In this document: piece by piece, positions 1 to 5,314 of the stretch
How positions within the stretch are numbered: position 1 is the stretch's first letter
Layout: each line of letters begins with the position of its first letter
Origin: Streptomyces sp. NRRL B-24484
GTDB lineage: Bacteria; Actinomycetota; Actinomycetes; Streptomycetales; Streptomycetaceae
NCBI RefSeq assembly: GCF_000717715.1
Contig: NZ_JOAI01000094.1
Location: 1-10,999, forward strand
Reading direction: 5' to 3'
DNA: 10,999 nucleotides
Notes under the pieces: model-generated
The model's database searches: none
Told to the model about the DNA's origin: nothing
Seen by the model: the letters and a program-made list of their open reading frames with translations, nothing else
Made by a program: the position numbers and the translations under genes

Positions 1-143
1 GCCGAGGGGGGCTCCGGGGGCAGGGGCGGGGGCGGCGCAGCCGCGGCGGGCGGGTCGCCCGGCAGCGGCGGCAGGGGCGGCAGCGAGGGCGGCTCGGCCC
101 CGCCCCGGGGCCGGAAGTTGATCACGTTGGAGTCATCGTCCAC
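1..143 (-). CDS. N-terminus of a proline-rich protein, probably of the transfer operon (cut by window edge)
   Basis: The reading frame starts at GTG (143-141) and runs off the left edge after about 47 residues. The protein begins VDDDSNVINFRPRGG and then becomes almost only Pro, Leu, Ala and Gly, an unstructured acidic-to-proline-rich tail. An AAGGAG Shine-Dalgarno sits about 10 bases upstream. It is the next gene of the leftward operon after the 76-aa gene and is separated from it by a large inverted repeat. In actinomycete plasmids this position, downstream of DUF2637/Spd genes, is often held by an FtsK/TraB-type DNA translocase or another transfer gene, but nothing in the 47 visible residues shows such a domain. 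The start is well supported; the function is a guess from context. Confidence 0.55.
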   Translation of the reverse strand, partial: MDDDSNVINFRPRGGAEPPSLPPLPPLPGDPPAAAAPPPPLPPEPPS

Positions 144-168
144 GGTGCTCTAGCTCCTTGACGGACAG

Positions 169-254
169 TCACCGGGTGGGGCATCCTCGCGCGCACGCGC
201 GCCCGAGCGCACACGCGCCCGTGTTACGCGAGGCGAGGAGGCCCCACCCGGTGA
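169..254. terminator. large stem-loop between the 76-aa gene and the next leftward gene
   Basis: TCACCGGGTGGGGC (169-182) is perfectly complementary to GCCCCACCCGGTGA (241-254), a 14-bp outer stem. Inside it CCTCGCG (185-191) pairs with CGCGAGG (227-233), and the apex is a GC-alternating stretch rich in GCGC. The right arm lies 18 bases past the stop codon of the 76-aa gene and the left arm lies just before the ribosome site of the next gene. It could be a transcription terminator or attenuator, an mRNA-processing structure, or a DNA site. No T-run follows, as is usual in GC-rich actinomycetes. Confidence 0.6.
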
Positions 255-272
255 TGATGATGAAGATGAACA

Positions 273-503
273 TCACGCCCTGTGACGGTCCGCCCAGTTG
301 CTGAGCGTCCGCGCCAGGTCGTGCAGCGCGCTCTCGTCGCCCTTCGCGGCCTTCGCCTTGGCGATCCGTCGGGCCTCGTCGAACCACAGCTCGGCGACGC
401 CCAGGGCGCCGCGCTCGGCCATCTGCTGCTGGCGGCGGGCGGCGTGGAGGCGCTGGTTGTACTCGCGGCGCTGGGCGCCGGTCAGCGGGACCTGCTCGGC
501 CAT
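273..503 (-). CDS. 76-aa hypothetical helical protein, coupled to upstream gene
   Basis: The protein starts MAEQVPLTGAQRREYNQRLH and is a short, charged, almost entirely helical sequence (Arg, Gln, Ala, Glu rich) with no membrane segment or signal. Its ATG (503-501) overlaps the TGA (505-503) of the 169-aa gene by one base (TGATG), which indicates translational coupling. The frame stays open further upstream, but the overlap decides this start. I do not recognise the family. Being co-translated with the 169-aa protein inside a transfer/spread-type operon, it may be a small partner of that protein; this is inference. Confidence 0.72.
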   Translation of the reverse strand: MAEQVPLTGAQRREYNQRLHAARRQQQMAERGALGVAELWFDEARRIAKAKAAKGDESALHDLARTLSNWADRHRA

Positions 504-1012
504 CAGGCCCCCCGCTGCCACAGGTCGCCGATGCCGCGCACCGGCTCGGTGCGCGGCGGGCCGGCGGGCGCGGGCGGGACGGCCTGGGCGGTGGGGCCGG
601 ACTTGTGCAGGCCCTTGGACTGCGCTCCGGCCGGGGCCGGGTTGCCCTTGCGCAGCGCCTTGGCCTCGGCCTTGGCGGCGCGCTGCGCGGGCAGCGCGGC
701 CACCAGGGCGAAGTGCGCGCTGACCGCGTTGCGCAGCTGCTCGGCGGCGCGGGCCTGCTCGCGCGAGGCCTCGCGCAGTCGGCGCACGTGCTTCTCGATC
801 CGGCGCGAGCGCAGCAGCGCGGCGAACCGGCCGTCGCCCTCGATGTGCTCGCTGCGCAGCAGGCTGGAGACCGCGGCGAGCGCGGTGTCGTACTCGTCGG
901 CGTCGGCGGCGTGCTCCTGCTGGCGCTGGAGCGTCCAGGCCGTCACGGCCGGGAGGGAGCGGAACAGGTGGTGGTACTGGTCGATGCGGTTGACGTTCGC
1001 GGACTGGTCCAC
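503..1012 (-). CDS. 169-aa hypothetical coiled-coil protein of the transfer operon
   Basis: Starts at GTG (1012-1010) with AGGAG six bases upstream. Residues 1-60 are mixed helical (MDQSANVNRIDQYHHLFRSL onward), residues 65-125 form a long basic Arg/Ala/Glu-rich helix that could be a coiled coil, and residues 125-160 are a Pro/Ala-rich linker ending in the short tail GIGDLWQRGA. No membrane span or catalytic motif is seen, so it is probably cytosolic. It is followed with a one-base overlap by the 76-aa gene. A hairpin separates it from the DUF2637 gene upstream. I do not recognise the family; the context suggests an accessory role in plasmid transfer or spread. Confidence 0.75.
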   Translation of the reverse strand: MDQSANVNRIDQYHHLFRSLPAVTAWTLQRQQEHAADADEYDTALAAVSSLLRSEHIEGDGRFAALLRSRRIEKHVRRLREASREQARAAEQLRNAVSAHFALVAALPAQRAAKAEAKALRKGNPAPAGAQSKGLHKSGPTAQAVPPAPAGPPRTEPVRGIGDLWQRGA

Positions 1013-1113
1013 GGCTGGCTCCTGTGGGTGCGCGGGGAACTGACGGGTGCTCTGACCAGGGCGGTTCGCTCGTCCCGGTTGGTCGACTGCGTTGTGCTTC
1101 CGGCAGTCGCAGC

Positions 1114-1149
1114 GAGGGCCGCCCGCCGGATCTCCCGGGGGCGGCCCTC
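1114..1149 (-). terminator. hairpin after the DUF2637 gene
   Basis: GAGGGCCGCC (1114-1123) and GGCGGCCCTC (1140-1149) form a perfect 10-bp GC stem with a 16-base loop, 20 bases beyond the stop of the DUF2637 gene. A second small hairpin, GCTACCGC/GCGGTAGC (1169-1189), contains that gene's TAG stop codon. The rest of the gap 1013-1169 shows no gene. A partial terminator or attenuator between operon members is likely. Confidence 0.6.
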
Positions 1150-1169
1150 ACTGGTGGTGCCGGACGCTG

Positions 1170-2762
1170 CTACCGCAGGGGGCGGTAGCCAGAGGCGATC
1201 AGTTCGGCGGCCTCCCGGCGCCGCTCGCTGGCGGTCGGGATGGCCAGGCCGAGCAGAGCGGCGACGTCCTCCAGCGACATCGCCTCGGCGTCGCCGCCGT
1301 GCTCGGCCAGGATCACCCGGGCCAGGCGGCGGGCGGCCCGCTCGCGCACGCCCAGCCTGGCCTCGTCCTCCGCCTCGACCGCGCGCAGCTCGACCAGAGC
1401 GGCCTCCTCGCGCAGTTCGGCGGCCGTCTTCTCCGTTTCGGCGGCGCGCCGCAGGGCGTCGGCCTGGCCGAGCTTGGCCATTGCCGCGGCCGCCTTGTCC
1501 TCCTCCTCCTGGCGCCTGGCCTCGGCCTCGGCGGCCGCCTCCTGGGCGCTGCGGCGCTTGGCTTCGGCGGCACGCTCGTCCGTTTCGGCGGCCTGCCGCC
1601 GGACTTCGGCGGCCTCCTTCTCCGCTTCGGCCGCAGCCTTACGGGCGAGCGCGGCCTGCTTCTCGGCGTCGGCCTTGCGGGCGTCGGCCTCGGCGGCACC
1701 AGCGCTCTCCAGCGCCGCCACCTCGGCGGCCGAGGTCGCCTCGGCGGCCCGCTCGGCGGCCTCCTTCGCGGCCTTCGCGGCGATGGCGATCTGCTGGGTG
1801 GAGGAGGTCACCTCGTGCTCGGCGGCCTGGACGGCCCCGCGGCGCTTGAGCGCGGCGATCTGGGCCTGCGCCGCCCGGTCCGCCGCCCTCTCCTGGGCGG
1901 CCTCCTGGGCGGCCTGGCGGGCGTCGGCAAGGGCCTGCTCGCGCTCGATCTCCTGCTGCGGCTGCATCAGGGCCTGCTCGACCGTCAGCCCGTGCCGGGC
2001 CATCCGCAGCGGGAGCTGGGCGTCTGCCGGGGCCCGGCGAACGCTGCCGTACTTACGCTTGAGCATCGCCCGGTAGACCACCCGGTCCTGCTCAATGCCG
2101 GCGGCCTCGGCGTACGTCGGGATCGCCCAGAGCTGCATGCGGCGCCACAGCTTGAACGTCGGGGCGGGAGCGAGGATCCAGCGCTTCATGGGGACGCCGG
2201 TCCGGCCGGCCTCCGCCTCGGCGGTACGCACCACCAGGAAGCGCGCGGCCTCGACCGCGACGACGAACAGCACCGGCATCACCGCATGCATCGCGGCCGC
2301 GACCGGGTCCTGCCGGATGCTGTGCTGGCCTGACGAGGCGTTGAACCAGATCGTGAGCGCGGTCAGCACGTGGGCGAGCGGGCGCAGCACCGGCCACACG
2401 ATTCCGCGCCGCACCAGGTAGAGGTCGGCGGCCAGGGCGACGACGATCCCGGCGTCCACGCCGATCGGGAAGGCCCGGCTGAACTCGCCGAAACCCTTGC
2501 GCTGGGCGAGGTGGAGAACGGCGTTGTAGGACCCGGCGAAGCCGATCCCTGCGACGGTCGCGGCACCGGCGCCGAGGATGATCAGGAGCAGCACGTCGAC
2601 CCGTGTGAGGGTCCGACGGGCGGTCACCGAAGTGGCGGCCGGAGCCGCCGAAGTCGTCGGGGCGGCGACCGAAGTGCTGGCGGCCGTCACCGGAACGGGC
2701 TGAGTCGGGAGCGGGGCGGCGGGGGTGCCGGCCTCGCGCAGGGGCAGCGCGGCGGTGGCCAC
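1170..2762 (-). CDS. DUF2637 membrane protein with long coiled coil (Spd-like spread/transfer protein)
   Basis: A 530-aa protein from GTG (2762-2760), preceded by a perfect AGGAGG eight bases away. Residues 1-50 are an Ala/Thr/Pro-rich cytosolic tail. Four membrane helices follow at about 55-80, 100-118, 122-143 and 156-178; the GFAGSYNAVLHLA, FPIGVDAG and IWFNASSG stretches are typical of DUF2637 proteins of actinomycete plasmids and integrative elements. Residues 264-485 are a very long Ala/Glu/Arg/Gln heptad region, surely a coiled coil, and 486-528 (MSLEDVAALLGLAIPTASER) resembles a small HTH-like fold. DUF2637 proteins are commonly annotated as Spd/mobile-element proteins and are thought to help plasmid spread between mycelial compartments, possibly with a TraB translocase. 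The coiled coil may multimerise the protein or bridge membrane and DNA. Membrane family is secure; exact role is inferred. Confidence 0.85.
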   Translation of the reverse strand: MATAALPLREAGTPAAPLPTQPVPVTAASTSVAAPTTSAAPAATSVTARRTLTRVDVLLLIILGAGAATVAGIGFAGSYNAVLHLAQRKGFGEFSRAFPIGVDAGIVVALAADLYLVRRGIVWPVLRPLAHVLTALTIWFNASSGQHSIRQDPVAAAMHAVMPVLFVVAVEAARFLVVRTAEAEAGRTGVPMKRWILAPAPTFKLWRRMQLWAIPTYAEAAGIEQDRVVYRAMLKRKYGSVRRAPADAQLPLRMARHGLTVEQALMQPQQEIEREQALADARQAAQEAAQERAADRAAQAQIAALKRRGAVQAAEHEVTSSTQQIAIAAKAAKEAAERAAEATSAAEVAALESAGAAEADARKADAEKQAALARKAAAEAEKEAAEVRRQAAETDERAAEAKRRSAQEAAAEAEARRQEEEDKAAAAMAKLGQADALRRAAETEKTAAELREEAALVELRAVEAEDEARLGVRERAARRLARVILAEHGGDAEAMSLEDVAALLGLAIPTASERRREAAELIASGYRPLR

Positions 2763-2816
2763 GGCGGGGTCCTCCTGTGGGTCGGTGGGAGTGCAAAGGC
2801 GGTGCTACCGAAGCGG

Positions 2817-2848
2817 GACCGCCCGCGGCCGAAGCCGAGCGGGCGGTC
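2817..2848. terminator. hairpin upstream of the DUF2637 gene
   Basis: GACCGCCCGC (2817-2826) pairs perfectly with GCGGGCGGTC (2839-2848) around a 12-base loop. It sits in the leader between the 94-aa gene and the DUF2637 ribosome site, next to a second hairpin at 2860-2896. Together they look like a tandem terminator or attenuator that could lower expression of the genes further left. Confidence 0.5.
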
Positions 2849-2859
2849 ACCGAAACGGG

Positions 2860-2896
2860 CGGGCGGCCCCGCCCGGACGGCCGAAGGGGCCGCCCG
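2860..2896 (-). terminator. hairpin after the 94-aa membrane gene
   Basis: CGGGCGGCCCC (2860-2870) pairs with GGGGCCGCCCG (2886-2896), an 11-bp GC stem with a 15-base loop, starting 11 bases after the stop of the 94-aa gene. On the minus strand it is followed by GTTTCGG, giving a short T-stretch. Confidence 0.55.
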
Positions 2897-2907
2897 GGAC
2901 GGGCGGT

Positions 2908-3192
2908 TCAGCGCCGGGGCAGGGTGGCGACGGCGTACAGGGCGGTGACGCCGACGGCGGCCAGGACGTGGGCCAGGGCCCAGACACCGGAGACGTCGGA
3001 CCAGGCGAGCAGCAGGCCGCCGACCGCGGTGCTGGCGAGGGTGGCGGCCAGGATCGCGGTGCCGTACGCCTCGCCGGGCTCCTCGCGGGTGTCGGCCCGG
3101 CCGTCGATGTACGCCCGGCGGTGCAGGGTGATCGTCGCCAGGTGTGCGGCCCACAGGAGCAGCAGCACGGCGACAGCGGGGGTGGAAAGCAT
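2908..3192 (-). CDS. 94-aa small integral membrane protein (Spd-like)
   Basis: ATG (3192-3190) has an AAGGA ribosome site seven bases upstream. The protein has three predicted membrane helices: 4-22 (TPAVAVLLLLWAAHLATI), 45-64 and 70-90, joined by a charged loop at 24-44 (HRRAYIDGRADTREEPGEAY). Small multi-span membrane proteins in this position of actinomycete conjugative elements are often called Spd (plasmid spread) proteins and may work beside the DUF2637 protein at the membrane. It lies 17 bases after the 84-aa gene's stop and before two hairpins. Membrane nature is clear from sequence; the spread role is from context only. Confidence 0.75.
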   Translation of the reverse strand: MLSTPAVAVLLLLWAAHLATITLHRRAYIDGRADTREEPGEAYGTAILAATLASTAVGGLLLAWSDVSGVWALAHVLAAVGVTALYAVATLPRR

Positions 3193-3209
3193 CGGGTCGT
3201 CCTTCCGGG

Positions 3210-3464
3210 TCAGTCGACGTAGCCGAGGTCGGCCGGGTGGACGCCGCCGCGCAGGGCAGCGGCGTCGGCCCGCATGTCGCGGGCGTGCTGACGCTGGATC
3301 TGGGCACGGGCGGCGGCCTGGGCGCGCTGCAGTTCGCCGAGTCGGGCATCGGCGGCGAGCAGGTCGTTCGCCACGGCAGCGGCGTGGCTGTTCGCCGCGA
3401 CGGCGTCCAGCGAGGCGGCCTCGGTGGCGATCTGATCGGGGGTCCAGCGGCGCATCGCGGTCAC
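3210..3464 (-). CDS. 84-aa hypothetical protein, coupled small gene
   Basis: GTG (3464-3462) overlaps the TGA (3463-3461) of the 26-aa gene as GTGA, with AAGGG a few bases upstream, so coupling fixes the start. An internal ATG lies three codons on. The sequence opens MTAMRRWTPDQIATEAASLD and is Ala-rich and helical through about residue 65 (LQRAQAAARAQIQRQHARDM), followed by a short tail GGVHPADLGYVD. It has no Cys or membrane span. Probably a small cytosolic helical protein. Family not recognised. It lies directly before the 94-aa membrane gene with a 17-base gap, so the genes share one transcript. Confidence 0.68.
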   Translation of the reverse strand: MTAMRRWTPDQIATEAASLDAVAANSHAAAVANDLLAADARLGELQRAQAAARAQIQRQHARDMRADAAALRGGVHPADLGYVD

Positions 3465-3541
3465 CGGCCCTTGCGAACGCGGCGCAGCGCCTCGTCCATG
3501 TCGGGGTCGGAGTCGGTGGCGGGCGCGGTACGGTCGATCAT
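3461..3541 (-). CDS. 26-aa micro-gene with overlaps on both sides
   Basis: ATG (3541-3539) follows a perfect AGGAGG by five bases, the best ribosome site in the operon. It begins MIDRTAPATDSDPDMDEALR and ends in a basic tail RRVRKGR: acidic in the middle, basic at the end. Its start overlaps the previous stop (ATGA, 3541-3538) and its own stop overlaps the next start (GTGA, 3464-3461). The double overlap and strong Shine-Dalgarno argue that it is translated. It may serve mainly to couple translation of its neighbours. Function unknown. Confidence 0.6.
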   Translation of the reverse strand: MIDRTAPATDSDPDMDEALRRVRKGR

Positions 3542-3762
3542 GCGGTCCTCCTGGTGATAGGGGCGGGGCGCAGCAGCAGGCCCTCGGGATCGGCGTCGGA
3601 AGCGCCCCCGAGGGCCTGTGTCGTGCCCGCGATCAGGTGGTGTGCGGCCGAGCGGCCACCAGCCGGCCCCGACAAGCGGGACACGACTGGATACGACTCG
3701 GACAACACGAGGTCCCGCCCCCAAACAGGGGGCGGGACCTCGTCGAAGTTGTCGTTCATCAC
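3538..3762 (-). CDS. 74-aa hypothetical protein, first gene of the leftward operon
   Basis: The frame starts with adjacent GTG (3762) and ATG (3759) codons; only a weak GGA lies upstream, at a better distance for the ATG. The protein begins MNDNFDEVPPPVWGRDLVLS from the ATG, with an acidic, Trp-containing head and a Gly/Ala-rich rest without membrane spans. Its stop overlaps the ATG of the 26-aa gene (ATGA), which supports it being real. Oddly, codons 7-18 encode a perfect 15-bp RNA hairpin (3708-3742), which could throttle translation or transcription. The alternative is that this stretch is untranslated leader and the hairpin a terminator. Family not recognised. Confidence 0.5.
   Translation of the reverse strand: MMNDNFDEVPPPVWGRDLVLSESYPVVSRLSGPAGGRSAAHHLIAGTTQALGGASDADPEGLLLRPAPITRRTA
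3708..3742. repeat. perfect 15-bp hairpin in the operon leader
   Basis: CGAGGTCCCGCCCCC (3708-3722) and GGGGGCGGGACCTCG (3728-3742) are perfectly complementary with a five-base loop AAACA. It is the tightest hairpin in the left half. It lies 17-54 bases into the first leftward gene, so it may be an attenuator. The shape would also serve as a terminator in either direction. Confidence 0.6.
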
Positions 3763-3878
3763 CGTTTCCGGACGTAGACGCCGTTCTCAGGTAGGTGACC
3801 CACCGTCCGGATGTGCCCAGGAGCCGACTCTCCTCGCCCCGATCTGTCCCGGGACCCTGCGCCCCTCTCAGGGCGTGG

Positions 3879-3936
3879 GTAGAACGTACCACACGCTTAG
3901 GGGTACGTTCTACCTCCCGCTGATGGTACGTTCTAC
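3879..3936. promoter_or_regulatory. three-copy operator of the GntR regulator in a divergent promoter region
   Basis: GTAGAACGTACC (3879-3890) is the exact reverse complement of GGTACGTTCTAC at 3902-3913, and the latter is repeated exactly at 3925-3936, 23 bp further (about two helical turns). The first two form an inverted repeat with an 11-bp spacer; the last two are direct repeats. They lie between the divergent GntR gene and the leftward operon, so the probable bound protein is the adjacent GntR/UTRA regulator, acting on itself and perhaps on the transfer operon, as KorSA-type regulators do. I cannot assign -35/-10 boxes confidently. A 10/12 match, GTAGAACGCAAC, occurs at 5135-5146. Confidence 0.8.
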
Positions 3937-3966
3937 TCGGTACACCTCTCCAGGGAAGGACCTGCC

Positions 3967-4707
3967 ATGGAAGCCCGAACGGGGTACGCGGACATCGCGG
4001 CCCACTACCGGAACCGGATCGCAGCCGGTGAACTCAAGCCCGGCGACCCGCTGCCGACGGTGAACGAGGCCGCCGAACTGCACCAGGTCGCGCGAAACAC
4101 CGCCGTCCGGGCCTACGCCCTGCTCAAGCGCGAGGGCCTGGTGACGACCCACGCTGGCGCGGGAACCGTCGTCGCGAACCGCGCCGGTGTCGCGCCGGCG
4201 ACCGGCGCAGCCCGGGTCGACCGGCTCAAGGCCGGCGGCAGCAACTACGCCCCCGGTGAGACGTCGACCGGCCACGAGGCGATGCTCCGGTCCTGCACGG
4301 ACCCGGGCATCTGCCGAGACTTGGAGATCGAACCTCACGATGAGGTCGTCATCCGTCGGCGCGTCTTCCGCCGCGACGGGAAGCCGGTGATCCTCGGCAT
4401 CTCAGTGATCCACCCGCGAGCTCTGGCGGAGGTGCCAATCCTGCTCCAGCAGGGCCGGCTTGACCGCCTGTGGCACGAGATCTACGAGGAGCGGACTGGC
4501 CGGGCTATCCACCGCTCGCCGGAGATGCACACCGCCCGGCACGCCAGTGACGACGAGCTGGCTGCTCTGGAGGTGCCCGTGCCCGAGGGCGTCGACGTCG
4601 CCGTACCGGTCCTGATCGTGCGCACTGTCTGGCACGACGAGAACGGTCCGATCGAGGTCTGGGAGGACATCCACGCCCCCGGTACCTGGCACGAGACAAA
4701 GCCGTAA
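3967..4707 (+). CDS. GntR-family regulator with UTRA domain (KorSA/HutC-like)
   Basis: A 246-aa protein from ATG 3967 with AAGGA six bases upstream. Residues 5-72 are a typical GntR winged helix: Y7 of the first helix, LKPGDPLPTVNEAAELHQVA (recognition region) and REGLVTTHAGAGTVV (wing). Residues about 98-237 match the UTRA effector domain (DEVVIRRRVFRRDGKPV, then VLIVRTVWHDENGPIEVWED). HutC-type GntR proteins bind operators as dimers and release them on binding a small ligand; plasmid members (KorSA, TraR, KorA types) usually control transfer genes and their own transcription. The three 12-bp operators directly upstream fit autorepression and control of the leftward operon. The fold is certain. 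The ligand and targets are inferred; it is full length. Confidence 0.92.
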   Translation: MEARTGYADIAAHYRNRIAAGELKPGDPLPTVNEAAELHQVARNTAVRAYALLKREGLVTTHAGAGTVVANRAGVAPATGAARVDRLKAGGSNYAPGETSTGHEAMLRSCTDPGICRDLEIEPHDEVVIRRRVFRRDGKPVILGISVIHPRALAEVPILLQQGRLDRLWHEIYEERTGRAIHRSPEMHTARHASDDELAALEVPVPEGVDVAVPVLIVRTVWHDENGPIEVWEDIHAPGTWHETKP

Positions 4708-4732
4708 GACCGCGCAAGGCCAGGATCAGCCC

Positions 4733-4781
4733 GGCGCCGCCCCGTGAGACACGGCGGAGGCGCCGGCACCTCGGAAGTGCC
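4733..4781 (+). terminator. double hairpin after the GntR gene
   Basis: A long imperfect stem runs from GGCGCCGCCCCGTG (4733-4746) to CACGGCGGAGGCGCC (4750-4764) with one bulge and one mismatch. A second small stem, GGCAC/GTGCC, follows at 4765-4781. They start 26 bases past the GntR stop. A terminator is likely. The remaining stretch to 4847 must hold the promoter of the XRE gene, but no convincing boxes are seen. Confidence 0.55.
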
Positions 4782-4847
4782 GCCACTTGAGTGACCTCCG
4801 GCGCGCCGAACAGCCACAATGCGCTCTGTGCATAAAGGATGTGATCC

Positions 4848-5138
4848 ATGAATACGACCACCGAGGGCCTGCTCCGGCTATCCGTCGCCGCCCTGATGCG
4901 CGCTACCGGCGAGCAGCAGCGCGACCTTGCTGCCGGGCTCGGCCTGTCCCAGTCACAGGTCAGCCGCAAGCAGTCCGGCATGTCGTCCTGGTCACTGGAC
5001 GACCTCGACCGGCTCGCCGCGCACTACGGCGTGCCGGTCCTGGACCTGCTGTCCGGCCCGACTGAGGCCGTCCGCCGGCTGCCTGCCGCACGGCTGACCG
5101 CCGCTCTCGGTGGGACGCAGTCCGTAATCGCGGTGTAG
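4848..5138 (+). CDS. XRE/Cro-type helix-turn-helix protein, 96 aa
   Basis: ATG 4848 has AAAGGA eight bases upstream. Residues 8-70 form a compact Cro/C1-type HTH: helix 1 (LLRLSVAALMRATGE), helix 2 (QQRDLAAGLG), the turn and recognition helix (LSQSQVSRKQSG), then SWSLDDLDRLAAHYGVPVLD, with the usual closing LLSG. A short tail follows. Such small DNA-binding proteins are used on plasmids as repressors or copy/transfer regulators. It stands between the GntR gene and the replication-type gene, in the same direction, with its own leader and a following hairpin, so it may control the rep unit. The fold is clear; the target is unknown. Confidence 0.85.
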   Translation: MNTTTEGLLRLSVAALMRATGEQQRDLAAGLGLSQSQVSRKQSGMSSWSLDDLDRLAAHYGVPVLDLLSGPTEAVRRLPAARLTAALGGTQSVIAV

Positions 5139-5147
5139 AACGCAACA

Positions 5148-5195
5148 GGCCCCGTCGAAGACGGGGCCCGCACGTCCGCCGGGAGGCAACCCGGC
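5148..5195 (+). terminator. terminator hairpin(s) after the XRE gene
   Basis: GGCCCCGTC (5148-5156) and GACGGGGCC (5160-5168) form a perfect 9-bp stem with a three-base GAA loop, nine bases after the XRE stop codon. A second stem, GCCGGG/CCCGGC (5178-5195), follows. The first has the compact shape of an intrinsic terminator, without a T-run. Confidence 0.7.
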
Positions 5196-5239
5196 GAAGA
5201 AGCACTCTCTAGCTACCAGGCAAGGAGGTGCGCTCGCAT

Positions 5240-5314
5240 ATGAGCGTACGCAAGACGACCCCCCAAACGCCACACTGCCCCAGCGTCGGCATGCCGCAGG
5301 ACGGTGTCCGGTGA
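5240..5314 (+). CDS. 24-aa leader micro-ORF overlapping the replication-type gene
   Basis: ATG 5240 lies 11 bases after a near-perfect AAGGAGGTG. The peptide begins MSVRKTTPQTPHCPSVGMPQ and is basic and Pro-rich. Its TGA (5312-5314) overlaps the GTG start of the next gene (GTGA), so its translation probably controls that of the downstream protein, whose own ribosome site is weaker. CGCTC (5231-5235) can pair with GAGCG (5242-5246), placing the ATG in a small hairpin. Leader peptides of this kind are known in plasmid rep genes for copy control; that role is inferred here. Confidence 0.55.
   Translation: MSVRKTTPQTPHCPSVGMPQDGVR

Noticed and set aside
273..1151. Long 292-aa minus-strand frame
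   Set aside because: Only its last 76 residues have a proper coupled start; the rest is an Arg/Pro-rich shadow of the 169-aa gene in another frame.
1092..2333. Long plus-strand frames opposite the DUF2637 gene
   Set aside because: Low-complexity Gly/Leu/Arg composition, no ribosome site; they mirror the Ala/Glu coiled-coil codons.
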